Source of the DNA: RGIG5579 sp045541915
GTDB lineage: Bacteria; Bacillota; Clostridia; Oscillospirales; SIG627
Assembly: GCA_045541915.1 (NCBI GenBank)
Contig: JAZQJZ010000036.1
Span: 24,396-88,395 of the forward strand
Direction: 5' to 3'
Length of the DNA: 64,000 bases
The notes under the pieces are model-generated. The model was not told the origin of the DNA. It did no database searches and was given only the letters and a program-made list of their open reading frames with translations. Positions 24,655-33,554 of this stretch are shown here, in pieces (position 1 is the stretch's first letter; each line of letters opens with the position of its first letter). Made by a program: the position numbers and the translations under genes.

Positions 24655-26241
24655 TTATTTTGCCTTGGGACCTGCGTTCTTGATGTTTTCGGGCATGGTG
24701 GGATACTTCTTTTCGAAGTTCTCGTTGAATTTTTCAGCAAGGGAATTTGCCTGCTCCAGATATGCCTTTTCGTCCTTCCAGAGGTTCTTGGGATTGAGAA
24801 TTTCAGAAGGAACCTCGGGGCAGGACTTGGGAATGAAGAGGTTGAAGATCTCATCCTTTTCATATTCCACATCGTTGAGCTTTCCGTCGATGGCGGCAGA
24901 AACCATTGCTCTGGTGAATTTCAGTTTCATTCTGGGCACCGTGCCGGCTGCACCGCCGCACCAACCAGTATTCACAAGGAATACATTGGCTCCGGTCTCT
25001 TCCAGTTTCTTACCCAGCATTTCTGCATACACGGAAGCATCCATGGGGAAGAAGGGAGCGCCGAAAAGGGTGGAGAAGGTGGTCACAGGCTCAGTAATAC
25101 CTCTTTCCGTACCGGCAAGCTTGCTGGTGTAACCGGAAACAAAGTGGTACATAGCCGCATTGTTATCCAGCTTGGAGATGGGAGGCAGAACGCCGAAGGC
25201 ATCTGCAGTCAAGAAAATGATGGTCTTGGGAATGGAGCCCTTACCGGTCAGTTCTGCATTGGGAATGTAGTGAATGGGATAACCGGCACGGGTGTTTTCC
25301 GTCAAGGAACCGTCCTCGTAATTGGGGGTACCGTTCTCGTCGGCAACCACGTTTTCCAGCAAGGTACCAAAGCGAATGGCATTGTAGATTTCTGGCTCGT
25401 TTTCTTCCTTCAGACCGATGCATTTTGCGTAGCAACCGCCCTCGATGTTGAACACACCATCGGGAGACCAGCCGTGCTCGTCGTCACCGATGAGCTTCTT
25501 TGCAGGGTCAGCGGAAAGGGTGGTCTTACCGGTACCGGAAAGACCGAAGAATACGGTGCTGTTACCGTTGTCGTCAATGTTGGCAGAGCAGTGCATCGGC
25601 AGAACGCCCTTCTTGGGAAGCACATAGTTCATAACGGAGAACACGCTCTTTTTGATCTCACCGGCGTAACGGCTGCCGGCAATCAGCACTTCACGGGTCT
25701 CATAGTTGATGATGATCGCAGCCTCGCTGTTGGTGCCGTCCACTTCGGGAACACACAAAAAGCCGGGTGCGGCATAAACCGTATAATCGGGAACGAAGTT
25801 TTCCAGTTCCTCCTGAGAAGGACGGATCAAAAGCTGATGGATAAACAGATTCTGAGAAGCAAATTCGTTCACAATACGGAACTTCTGGGTATATTTACGG
25901 TCAGCGCCTGCCAGACCGTCAAATACATACAACTTCTTCTTCTGCAGGTAAGCCATCATCTTACCCTTGATCTTTTCAAAGCGCTCCACGCTGATGGGCA
26001 CATTGATCTTGCCCCAAGCAATGTCATTGTGAACCGAGGGAGCATCCACGATAAACTTATCGTCAGGGCTTCTTCCGGTGTACTTTCCGGTTTCCACAAT
26101 CAAAGCACCGGTATCAGAAAGAGTGCCTTCCTTGTTTTTCAATGCTTCCTCTACCAAGCAACGAACCGAGAGGTTTCTCAAAACTTCGCCGTCACCTGCG
26201 ATGCCCAGATCTGCGGGCGTCAATGTTTTCAAATTACTCAT
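24655..26241 (-). CDS. pckA: Phosphoenolpyruvate carboxykinase (ATP)
   Basis: 528 aa, the ATP-dependent class. Motifs: TGRSPDDKFIVD substrate loop, P-loop FGLSGTGKTTLSAD near residue 235, kinase-2 IGDDEHGW, TRAGYPIHYIPN, and AAMYHFVSGYTSKLAGTE. It normally makes oxaloacetate from PEP in fermenters (conserving ATP) or runs the reverse for gluconeogenesis. The start MSNLKTLTPADLG at 26241 has AAAGGAG. Only 1.65 kb separates it from the GTP-type enzyme on the other strand, so the locus carries both cofactor classes. Confidence 0.97.
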   Translation of the reverse strand: MSNLKTLTPADLGIAGDGEVLRNLSVRCLVEEALKNKEGTLSDTGALIVETGKYTGRSPDDKFIVDAPSVHNDIAWGKINVPISVERFEKIKGKMMAYLQKKKLYVFDGLAGADRKYTQKFRIVNEFASQNLFIHQLLIRPSQEELENFVPDYTVYAAPGFLCVPEVDGTNSEAAIIINYETREVLIAGSRYAGEIKKSVFSVMNYVLPKKGVLPMHCSANIDDNGNSTVFFGLSGTGKTTLSADPAKKLIGDDEHGWSPDGVFNIEGGCYAKCIGLKEENEPEIYNAIRFGTLLENVVADENGTPNYEDGSLTENTRAGYPIHYIPNAELTGKGSIPKTIIFLTADAFGVLPPISKLDNNAAMYHFVSGYTSKLAGTERGITEPVTTFSTLFGAPFFPMDASVYAEMLGKKLEETGANVFLVNTGWCGGAAGTVPRMKLKFTRAMVSAAIDGKLNDVEYEKDEIFNLFIPKSCPEVPSEILNPKNLWKDEKAYLEQANSLAEKFNENFEKKYPTMPENIKNAGPKAK

Positions 26242-26279
26242 GCCAAAAACTCCTTTCGCATAATAGCTTATCAAACTAT

Positions 26280-26308
26280 ATTTTAACAAATAAAAAAAGA
26301 AAAATCAA
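26280..26308 (-). promoter_or_regulatory. Sigma-A promoter of pckA
   Basis: Minus strand TTGATT (26303-26308), 17-base spacer, TAAAAT (26280-26285), ~40 nt ahead of the start. Confidence 0.65.
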
Positions 26309-26347
26309 TTGCAAAAAACGTCCGTTTTCGTTCAAAAAACCGCTTTT

Positions 26348-27238
26348 TTAAGGACAAATGATGCGCAAACGGTTATGCAGATTCCGAATGTGTACCCTGC
26401 TGTGATTTCCGGCATATTCTCCATCCAGACACCAGGGAAGGGATTCGTCACATTCAAAGGTGATTTTCTGCCCTTTGAAAAATAAAATGGATTTATTTTC
26501 ATAGTTCCCGCTCAAAAATTCCTTGGAAAGGTTGGCCAGATCCGCCGAATTTTTCGGATTCCGGATCAAAAGCACTTCGTGAAAGCCGTCACACAGATCC
26601 ACCTGGTCACGCTTCAGTTTCATCACCCCTCCCAGAGAGAGGGCATTGGCAACGGCGCCGAAGAGAAATTCTCCCTCCACCTCTTTTCCGTCACAGTTCA
26701 CCTTCATGCAGTAGGGGCGAAGATCCCTCAATCGGGAGATCGCTTCCGAAACATAGGCCACGTGACCGAAAAGATTCTTCAATTTCTGGTCGGTGGAATA
26801 AGCCACCTCGGAAAAGGCGCCAAAGGAGGCAACGTAAGAAAAATTCCGGGTGTGATTGAATTCACCGAAATCCACAAGCTTGGATTTTTTATAGGTAATG
26901 AGAAGACTGGCCCGATTCAGATCCTTGGGGATGGAAAAGGTGGAGGCCAGATCGTTTGTGGTTCCGCAGGGCAAAAAGCCCACTTCCCCCTCATAACCGA
27001 TCTTCAGTGCACCGTTCACCACCTCATTGAGCGTTCCGTCACCGCCGCAAGCGACAATCACATCATACTCTTTTCCGTACATCTCCACGTGCCGGGTGGC
27101 ATCCATGCAGCATCGGGTAATGTGCACATTGACAGAAAAATCTGCATCGCAAAACACCTTGCAGATTCCCATCAGTTGGCTCTTGATGCGCATTTTGCCG
27201 GAGGTGGGATTGACGATCAGAAGCAGTTTTTTGATCAT
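26348..27238 (-). CDS. Diacylglycerol/lipid kinase family protein (YegS/DagK-like)
   Basis: 296 aa. N-terminal catalytic domain with NPTSGK (residues 11-16) and the nucleotide motif CGGDGTLNEVVNGAL, followed by PCGTTNDLAST, which is diagnostic for the family; the C-terminal beta-sandwich includes SYVASFGAFSEVAY and CLDGEYAG. It phosphorylates diacylglycerol or a related lipid alcohol at the membrane face, feeding phosphatidate back to phospholipid synthesis. It lies 23 bp after the HPr-like gene in the same direction. Confidence 0.92.
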   Translation of the reverse strand: MIKKLLLIVNPTSGKMRIKSQLMGICKVFCDADFSVNVHITRCCMDATRHVEMYGKEYDVIVACGGDGTLNEVVNGALKIGYEGEVGFLPCGTTNDLASTFSIPKDLNRASLLITYKKSKLVDFGEFNHTRNFSYVASFGAFSEVAYSTDQKLKNLFGHVAYVSEAISRLRDLRPYCMKVNCDGKEVEGEFLFGAVANALSLGGVMKLKRDQVDLCDGFHEVLLIRNPKNSADLANLSKEFLSGNYENKSILFFKGQKITFECDESLPWCLDGEYAGNHSRVHIRNLHNRLRIICP

Positions 27239-27261
27239 AGCATTCCTTTCAGAATCCGGGT

Positions 27262-27492
27262 TCAGTCAACCAAAAAGGGTTTGATCTTTTCTTCCAGCTT
27301 TTCCGCATCATCGGTGTGAGCGGTCAGATCAATGGGATTTAACAGATCCAAAGAGAAAATACCCATAATGGATTTTGCATCCACAATGTATCTTCCGCTG
27401 GCAAGGTCGATTTCGAAGGGGCAAGAGGTCACCACATTGACAAATTCCCGCACGTCCTCGATGGTAGAAAGTTTGATCTTGTAGTTTTTCAT
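27262..27492 (-). CDS. HPr-like protein lacking the phosphorylatable histidine (Crh-like)
   Basis: 76 aa with the HPr fold pattern. The region of the regulatory Ser46 is intact (VDAKSIMGIFSLDL), but the His15 site (GxHARP in HPr) is replaced: residues ~12-28 read REFVNVVTSCPFEIDLA, with no His. It therefore cannot act in PTS phosphotransfer but could be Ser-phosphorylated and act as a CcpA cofactor, as Crh does in Bacillus. AAAGGAG precedes the ATG. First gene of a two-gene unit with the lipid kinase; both PEPCK genes are close by. Confidence 0.8.
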   Translation of the reverse strand: MKNYKIKLSTIEDVREFVNVVTSCPFEIDLASGRYIVDAKSIMGIFSLDLLNPIDLTAHTDDAEKLEEKIKPFLVD

Positions 27493-27537
27493 TTTAAGTT
27501 TTCTCCTTTCAAAACGAAATAAAACGAATTTTATTTT

Positions 27538-27566
27538 ATTATATCTGTGAAAAATGAACTCGTCAA
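27538..27566 (-). promoter_or_regulatory. Sigma-A promoter of the HPr-like/lipid kinase unit
   Basis: Minus strand TTGACG (27561-27566), 17-base spacer, TATAAT (27538-27543). Confidence 0.75.
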
Positions 27567-27614
27567 GAACTGTGCCTTTTTTTCGGTGAAAAATTCAAAA
27601 AATGCAAAAATTCC

Positions 27615-27643
27615 TTGCAAACCGGATCGTTTTGGGGTAAAAT
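27615..27643 (+). promoter_or_regulatory. Sigma-A promoter of the flavoprotein-proS-nadABC run
   Basis: TTGCAA (27615-27620), 17-base spacer, TAAAAT (27638-27643), ~30 nt before the ATG at 27675. Confidence 0.7.
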
Positions 27644-27674
27644 AGAGTGATATTCTATGCAAGGATGGATTTCC

Positions 27675-28910
27675 ATGAGGAAAATTGCGATCATTGGTGC
27701 TGGCGCCGCCGGTTTGATGGCGGCTTGTGCTACCGGAGATTCGGACTCGGTTCGCATCACGGTATTCGAAAAAAATCCCTTTTGCGCCAAGAAAGTGTGC
27801 ATTACCGGGAAGGGCCGTTGCAATGTGACCAACTCCGCCTCCGTCCGGGAAATGACCGAAGAGATCCCACGGGGCTCAAAATTTCTTCTGTCTGCCCTGT
27901 ACGCCTTTCCGCCGGAAGAGGTCATGGCCTTTTTCGAACAGGCTGGTGTTCCTTTGAAAACCGAGCGAGGGGGCAGGGTATTCCCCGTTTCCGACAAGGC
28001 AAAGGACATTGCCAATGCCTTGACCGCAAAGGCCCTCTCCTTTCCCCACATCTCCTTGAAAAAAAGTGCGGTGCGCGCCATCGAGCGCCAAGGGGAAGGC
28101 TTCCTTGTGAAAACTGAAAAGGAAGAGGAATTGTTTGACCGGGTGCTCATTGCCACCGGCGGCGCCTCTTACCCTGCCACTGGCTCCACCGGCGACGGCT
28201 TTCGCTTTGCCCAAGCGCTGGGACACACGGTGATCCCACCTCGTCCCTCCTTGATTCCCTTGACGGTAAAAGAGAGCGTTTGCCGGGATCTGATGGGTCT
28301 TTCTCTGAAAAACTGCGCCATCCGGATCGAAACGGAAAGTCAAAAAAAGGTATATGAGGATTTCGGTGAAATGCTCTTTACCCATTTCGGTGTTTCCGGG
28401 CCCATGATCCTTTCCGCTTCTGCACACCTGGATTTTGAAAAAGAAAAGCGCTATCACCTATTTCTGGATCTAAAGCCGGCCTTGACCCGGGAAGAATTGG
28501 ATCGGAGAGTGCTTTCCGATTTTCAGGAAAATATCAACCGGGATCTGGTCAATGCCCTCGCAAGGCTCCTTCCCCAGAAAATGATCCGTCCCATCATCGC
28601 CATAGCCGGTCTTGACGAGCGGATCAAGGTAAATACCATCTCAAGAGAAGACCGGCTCCGCCTGGTTTCCCTTCTCAAGCACCTGCCCTTGACGTTAACG
28701 GGCACTCGCCCTCTTTCGGAGGCCATTGTGACCCGGGGCGGTGTCTCATTAAAAGAAATCGATCCCAGAACCCTCGCCTCCCGGTTGGTACCGGGGCTGT
28801 ACTTTGCAGGAGAGGTTCTGGATGCTGATGCCCTCACCGGGGGCTTTAATCTTCAAATCGCATTTTCCACCGGCCACCTTGCCGGAAAAAGCATTACGGA
28901 GGAACTATGA
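27675..28910 (+). CDS. NAD(P)/FAD-dependent oxidoreductase, HI0933/YhiN family
   Basis: 411 aa. FAD-binding GAGAAGLMAA at the N-terminus, the family motif KKVCITGKGRCNVTN, the GGASYPATGSTGDGFRFA block, and the C-terminal GLYFAGEVLDADALTGGFNLQ. The substrate of this widespread flavoprotein family is not established. The ATG at 27675 (MRKIAIIGAG) with AAGGA is preferred over one six codons upstream. The 3' end overlaps the next gene by 4 bp. Confidence 0.92.
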   Translation: MRKIAIIGAGAAGLMAACATGDSDSVRITVFEKNPFCAKKVCITGKGRCNVTNSASVREMTEEIPRGSKFLLSALYAFPPEEVMAFFEQAGVPLKTERGGRVFPVSDKAKDIANALTAKALSFPHISLKKSAVRAIERQGEGFLVKTEKEEELFDRVLIATGGASYPATGSTGDGFRFAQALGHTVIPPRPSLIPLTVKESVCRDLMGLSLKNCAIRIETESQKKVYEDFGEMLFTHFGVSGPMILSASAHLDFEKEKRYHLFLDLKPALTREELDRRVLSDFQENINRDLVNALARLLPQKMIRPIIAIAGLDERIKVNTISREDRLRLVSLLKHLPLTLTGTRPLSEAIVTRGGVSLKEIDPRTLASRLVPGLYFAGEVLDADALTGGFNLQIAFSTGHLAGKSITEEL

Positions 28911-29593
28911 ACCAAACCGAAAAAACAGCCGGAGCATTCCGCCTTCGTTTTGAAAAATGCGGTCCCATCCGATTCATCTCTCATCTGGATCTGACCCGCG
29001 CCTTTCATCGAGCCTTTTCCCGTGCAGGCATTCCGCTGAAATTCAGCGAAGGATTCTCTCCTCACCCCAAGTTTTCCCTGGCTCTGCCCCTTTCTGTGGG
29101 CACGGAAAGCTTAACGGAATTGGCCGATTTCACTGTGAAAGAGGACTTTGTGACCTCGCCTGAGTCCTTAAAGGAGGCTCTTTCTCCTCAAATGCCATCC
29201 GGCGTTCGCATTCTCTCCATCACGCCACAGGAGGGCAAATTTTCCGAAATCGCCTATGCTTCTTATTCCATCACACTTCCCCGTCTTTCTCCAAGCCTCA
29301 TTTTCCGGGCAGAAAAGGCCCTGGAGGGAGATGTGGTGATCCAAAAGAAAAACAAAAAAGGAAAATGGGTGGAAAAGAACATTACCGAAGGAATTTCTTC
29401 TGTTACCTTTTTACCGGAAGGCGAAGGCACACGCCTTTTGGCAACCCTCTCCGTTTCCGCCGAGAATTACCTGAAGCCGGAGCTGGTTCTGGAAGCCATC
29501 CGGAACAAAGTAGAAGAAGCGGATCTGACCGAAAAAAGAATCTTGCGTACCGGCGTGTTCCGGCAGGATCTCACCCCCTTTTCAATGGATTAA
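28907..29593 (+). CDS. DUF2344 (TIGR03936) radical-SAM-associated protein
   Basis: 228 aa matching the DUF2344 family: LRFEKCGPIRFISHLDLTRA, KFSEGFSPHPKFSLALPLSVG, and a C-terminal NKVEEADLTEKRILRTGVF. These proteins are usually next to or fused to a B12-binding radical SAM protein (TIGR03960), often near ribosomal or RNase G genes. That partner is absent here; the neighbours are a YhiN-type flavoprotein (4-bp overlap) and proS. Role unknown, probably tRNA or rRNA modification-related by association. Confidence 0.88.
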   Translation: MNQTEKTAGAFRLRFEKCGPIRFISHLDLTRAFHRAFSRAGIPLKFSEGFSPHPKFSLALPLSVGTESLTELADFTVKEDFVTSPESLKEALSPQMPSGVRILSITPQEGKFSEIAYASYSITLPRLSPSLIFRAEKALEGDVVIQKKNKKGKWVEKNITEGISSVTFLPEGEGTRLLATLSVSAENYLKPELVLEAIRNKVEEADLTEKRILRTGVFRQDLTPFSMD

Positions 29594-29622
29594 AACTGTA
29601 AGGATAGAAAGGATATAAAACA

Positions 29623-31071
29623 ATGGCAAAGAAAGAAAACAACGGCTTCTTGGAAGAAATCACCCCCATGGATGTGGATTTCGCCAAATGGTACACCGAT
29701 ATTTGCAAGAAAGCAGAGCTGGTGGAATATACCAGCGTCAAGGGATGCATGGTAATCCGTCCTTACGGATATGCCATCTGGGAAAACATCCAGCGTCTTC
29801 TGGACGGATATTTTAAGGCAACCGGACACGAAAATGTGTGTATGCCTATGTTCATTCCCGAATCCCTCCTTCAGAAGGAAAAGGATCACGTAGAGGGCTT
29901 TGCTCCCGAGGTTGCCTGGGTGACCCACGGCGGATCTGAAAAATTGGAGGACCGGCTTTGCGTCCGTCCCACCTCCGAAACCCTTTTCTGCGAGCATTAT
30001 TCCAATATCATTCATTCTTACCGGGACCTTCCCAAGCTTTATAACCAGTGGGTCAGCGTGGTTCGTTGGGAAAAAACCACTCGTCCCTTCCTGCGCTCCA
30101 GAGAATTTCTCTGGCAGGAGGGTCATACCATTCACGAAACCGAAAAAGAGGCTGTGGCCGAAACGGAAAAGATGCTGAATATCTATGCCGATTTCTGCGA
30201 AAAGGATCTGGCCATCCCTGTGGTAAAAGGCAAGAAGACCGAGAGCGACAAGTTCGCAGGCGCCGTTTCCACCTATGCCATTGAAGCCCTGATGCACGAC
30301 GGTAAGGCTCTGCAGGCCGGCACCTCCCACTTCTTCGGAGACGGCTTTGCCCGTGCCTTTGACATTCAGTTCACCTCCAGAGAAAACAAAAAGGAATATC
30401 CCTTCCAGACCTCCTGGGGTGTGACCACCCGTCTCATCGGTGCCATCATTATGACCCACGGAGACAACAAGGGTCTTGTGCTTCCTCCTCACGTGGCTCC
30501 CGTTCAGACCGTCATCGTTCCCATCGCACAGCACAAGGAGGGCGTTCTGGAAAAGGCAGAAGAGGTCAAGCGCCTTTTGCAAAACAATTTCCGTGTAAAA
30601 TTGGACGATTCGGACAATTCCCCCGGATGGAAATTTGCCGAATACGAAATGAAGGGTGTGCCGGTTCGTTTGGAGCTGGGCCCCAGAGACATTGAAAACG
30701 GTGTTTGCGTTCTGGTTCTCCGTCACAATGGTGAAAAGAGAGTGGTAGCACTGAAGGATCTGGAAAAAGAGCTTCAGATCGCTCTGGACGATGTGAATCA
30801 AGGCCTTTATGAAAAAGCAAAGGCAAACCGTGAAAAGAGAACCTATACCTGCCTGACTATGGAGGAGATCCAAACGGCACTGAAGGAAAACGGTCCCGGC
30901 TTTATCCGTGCCGCCTGGTGCGGAGACGAAGCGTGTGAGGACAAGGTAAAGGAAGTCACCGGCGTAGGAAGCCGCTGTATGCCTCTGGACGAGCAGGAAG
31001 GAGTCCAAGGCAAGTGCGTTTGCTGTGGCAAAGAAGCAAAGCATATGGTCCTTTGGGGCATCGCATACTGA
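29623..31071 (+). CDS. proS: Prolyl-tRNA synthetase, type 3 (archaeal/eukaryotic-like)
   Basis: 482 aa, lacking the bacterial editing insertion of type 1 enzymes. Class II motifs: motif 2 FRWEKTTRPFLRSREFLWQE-like region (VVRWEKTTRPFLRSREFLWQ), RPTSETLFCEHY, and TSHFFGDGFARAFDI. The C-terminal zinc-type domain ends CVCCGKEAKHMVLWGIAY, with the terminal Tyr characteristic of this type. AAGGATATAAAACA precedes the ATG. nadA follows 14 bp later, with no terminator between. Confidence 0.96.
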   Translation: MAKKENNGFLEEITPMDVDFAKWYTDICKKAELVEYTSVKGCMVIRPYGYAIWENIQRLLDGYFKATGHENVCMPMFIPESLLQKEKDHVEGFAPEVAWVTHGGSEKLEDRLCVRPTSETLFCEHYSNIIHSYRDLPKLYNQWVSVVRWEKTTRPFLRSREFLWQEGHTIHETEKEAVAETEKMLNIYADFCEKDLAIPVVKGKKTESDKFAGAVSTYAIEALMHDGKALQAGTSHFFGDGFARAFDIQFTSRENKKEYPFQTSWGVTTRLIGAIIMTHGDNKGLVLPPHVAPVQTVIVPIAQHKEGVLEKAEEVKRLLQNNFRVKLDDSDNSPGWKFAEYEMKGVPVRLELGPRDIENGVCVLVLRHNGEKRVVALKDLEKELQIALDDVNQGLYEKAKANREKRTYTCLTMEEIQTALKENGPGFIRAAWCGDEACEDKVKEVTGVGSRCMPLDEQEGVQGKCVCCGKEAKHMVLWGIAY

Positions 31072-31085
31072 TTTGAGGAAGTAAT

Positions 31086-31979
31086 ATGATCGAACGTATC
31101 AAACAGCTGAAAAAAGAAAAGAACGCGCTGATCCTGGCGCATTATTATGCCCCCACCCAGATCTGGGAGATGGCAGACCTTGTGGGCGATAGCCTGGAGC
31201 TGTCCCGGAAGGCGGCAGAGGCAAAGGAAAATCTGATCGTCTTCTGCGGCGTTCGCTTTATGGCAGAATCGGCCAAGATCTTAAACCCCGGAAAGAAGGT
31301 GCTTCTTCCCGTATCCGATGCTGGTTGCCCCATGGCAGATATGATCGATGCTGCCGCCCTTCGTGCCCTGAAAGAGGAGCACCCCAAGGCCGCAGTGATC
31401 TGTTATGTCAACTCCTCTGCAGAGGTAAAAGCGGAAAGCGATATTTGCTGCACCTCCTCCAATGCAGTGAAGGTGGCAGGCTCCCTTCCCCATAAGGAGA
31501 TCATCTTTGTTCCCGATCAGAATCTTGGCTCTTACGTGGCCGGACACTATCCGGATAAAAAGTTTTACTTCATTGACGGATACTGCCCCATTCACAATGC
31601 CTGCAGTGTAAAGGATCTGGAAAAGGCAAAGAAGGCGCATCCGAACGCCTTGATTGCCGCCCATCCCGAATGCGGCAAGGGCACCGGCAAGTTGGCGGAT
31701 TTTGTCGGCTCCACCACAGGAATTCTCAATTTCTGCCGGGAAAGCCGGGCAAAGGAATTTATCATCGGCACCGAGGTGGAGATCGTGTATGCTCTGCAAA
31801 AGGAGCTGCCCGAAAAGATTTTTTATCCGGCCAAGGAAGAGTTCCTTTGCAAGGATATGAAAAAAAACACCCTTTCCACTCTTCTTTCCGCACTGGAAAC
31901 AGAGGCGCACGAAATTTGTTTGGATGAAAAAACACTTCTCCTTGCCAAAAACGCACTGGAGAAAATGATCCGTCTGTGA
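31086..31979 (+). CDS. nadA: Quinolinate synthase
   Basis: NadA condenses iminoaspartate with dihydroxyacetone phosphate to quinolinate using a [4Fe-4S] cluster. 297 aa, the short form. The cluster ligands are at the expected places: Cys81 (DAGCPMADM), Cys167 (GYCPIH) and Cys255 (FLCKDMKKNTL). Other motifs: HYYAPTQIWEMADLVGDS and HPECGKGTGKLADFVGST. Second step of NAD synthesis from aspartate; nadB and nadC follow. Confidence 0.96.
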   Translation: MIERIKQLKKEKNALILAHYYAPTQIWEMADLVGDSLELSRKAAEAKENLIVFCGVRFMAESAKILNPGKKVLLPVSDAGCPMADMIDAAALRALKEEHPKAAVICYVNSSAEVKAESDICCTSSNAVKVAGSLPHKEIIFVPDQNLGSYVAGHYPDKKFYFIDGYCPIHNACSVKDLEKAKKAHPNALIAAHPECGKGTGKLADFVGSTTGILNFCRESRAKEFIIGTEVEIVYALQKELPEKIFYPAKEEFLCKDMKKNTLSTLLSALETEAHEICLDEKTLLLAKNALEKMIRL

Positions 31980-31994
31980 TCAAGGGAGAGAACG

Positions 31995-33542
31995 ATGCGC
32001 AGATTTTTATACGGACAAAATAACCTTTCCGAGCTTCCTACAGAAGAATTTGATGTTGTGGTCATCGGCAGCGGCATTGCCGGCCTTTACGCCGCTTTGA
32101 ACCTGGATTCCAAGAAAAAGGTTGCCATTTTGACCAAAACAGAGTTGAAGGATTCCAACTCCTGGCAGGCACAGGGCGGAATTGCCGCCGTTCTGACAGA
32201 CGAGGATACCTTCCAGCTTCACATGGAGGATACCATCACCGCCGGCGCCGGCCTTTGCAAGGAAGAAGCCGTGCGCGTTCTGGTGGAGGAGGGACCGGAG
32301 AACATTCACACCCTGGAGGAATGGGAGGTTCCGTTTGATTATAATGAATCCGGACGGTTGATTTTAGGCAGAGAGGGCGGCCACCGCTTGCGCCGCATTG
32401 CTCACTGTGACGGCGACGCCACCGGAAGAGAAACCACCAAACGTCTGGGCAATATTATTTTAACCAAAGAAAATATTACCCCGTATTTCCGTCATGTTAT
32501 GACCGATATCGTCACCGATGACAACGGCGTTTGCGGCGTGGTGGTATATAGCGAGGAAAATCGCTCCTGGCGGTATTTTTCCACCCGGAATGTGATCCTT
32601 GCCACCGGCGGCATCGGTCAGCTTTATACCCACACCACCAATCCCCGGGGTGCAGTGGGCGACGGTATGGCCGCCGCGTTCCGTGCTGGCGCCGTGCCGG
32701 AAAATATGGAAATGGTACAATTCCATCCCACCACCTTAATGGCCGGGGAAATGGAAGGCAGACTGTTTCTCATTTCCGAGGCAGTGCGCGGAGAAGGCGC
32801 CATTTTGCGCAACGGAAGGGGCGAGCCCTTTATGCAGGGCAAGCACCCCATGGCTGACCTTGCCCCCAGAGACATTGTCACCCGGAACATTTTAAAGGAG
32901 CTTCGGCGTACCGGTGAAGATCGGGCCTTTTTGGACTGCTCCAATATGACCCGGGATTTCTTCTTCCGGCGCTTTCCCAATATTTCCGCTCAATGTGAGA
33001 AAATGGGAATTGAGCTCACCTCAGACTTCATTCCCATCCATCCTGCCCAGCACTATTTTATGGGCGGTGTGGCCACCGATCTGGACGGACAGACCGCAGT
33101 TCCCGGGCTTTATGCCTGCGGCGAGGTCAGCTGCACCGGTGTACACGGAGCCAATCGCTTGGCTTCCAATTCCATGCTGGAGTGCCTGGTGTTCGGCAGA
33201 AGATGTGCCCGGAGCATTCACGCTTCCTCCCGTCCCGAACGAGTGCCGGCTCCTCAAGCTCTTCCCTGTGATGCCGCGCTCCGCTTCTCTCAGGAAGAGA
33301 TCCGCTCTGACCGAATGAAATTGAGAAAAGCCCTTTCCCACGCCTTTGGTGCAGTGCGCCGTACCGGTGAAATGCAGTACGGTCTGGAAAAGATCACCGC
33401 CCTGGCTCAGAAGTACGACCAGGCGATCTGCTCCACCCCGGCAGAGGTGGAGATTTGCAATATGACAGTGGTGGCACTGGAAATTGCAAAAGCTGCTGTC
33501 AAGAGAAGAGAAAGCCAAGGCGCCCATTACATTGAAGATTAA
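31995..33542 (+). CDS. nadB: L-aspartate oxidase
   Basis: 515-aa flavoprotein that oxidises L-aspartate to iminoaspartate for NadA. FAD-binding VIGSGIAGLYAALNLD; active-site region NSWQAQGGIAAVL; EMVQFHPTTLM; substrate segment HPAQHYFMGGVATD; ACGEVSCTGVHGANRLASNS. The ATG has GGGAGAG and starts 15 bp after nadA. In an anaerobe the electron acceptor would be fumarate or quinone rather than oxygen. Confidence 0.96.
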   Translation: MRRFLYGQNNLSELPTEEFDVVVIGSGIAGLYAALNLDSKKKVAILTKTELKDSNSWQAQGGIAAVLTDEDTFQLHMEDTITAGAGLCKEEAVRVLVEEGPENIHTLEEWEVPFDYNESGRLILGREGGHRLRRIAHCDGDATGRETTKRLGNIILTKENITPYFRHVMTDIVTDDNGVCGVVVYSEENRSWRYFSTRNVILATGGIGQLYTHTTNPRGAVGDGMAAAFRAGAVPENMEMVQFHPTTLMAGEMEGRLFLISEAVRGEGAILRNGRGEPFMQGKHPMADLAPRDIVTRNILKELRRTGEDRAFLDCSNMTRDFFFRRFPNISAQCEKMGIELTSDFIPIHPAQHYFMGGVATDLDGQTAVPGLYACGEVSCTGVHGANRLASNSMLECLVFGRRCARSIHASSRPERVPAPQALPCDAALRFSQEEIRSDRMKLRKALSHAFGAVRRTGEMQYGLEKITALAQKYDQAICSTPAEVEICNMTVVALEIAKAAVKRRESQGAHYIED

Positions 33543-33554
33543 AAGGAGATCCGT

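Noticed and set aside
24592..26286. 564-codon plus-strand open frame opposite pckA
   Set aside because: pckA carries every catalytic motif on the minus strand; the opposite frame is a shadow. The same applies to the minus frames opposite proS (29590-31044) and pheS (47922-49052).
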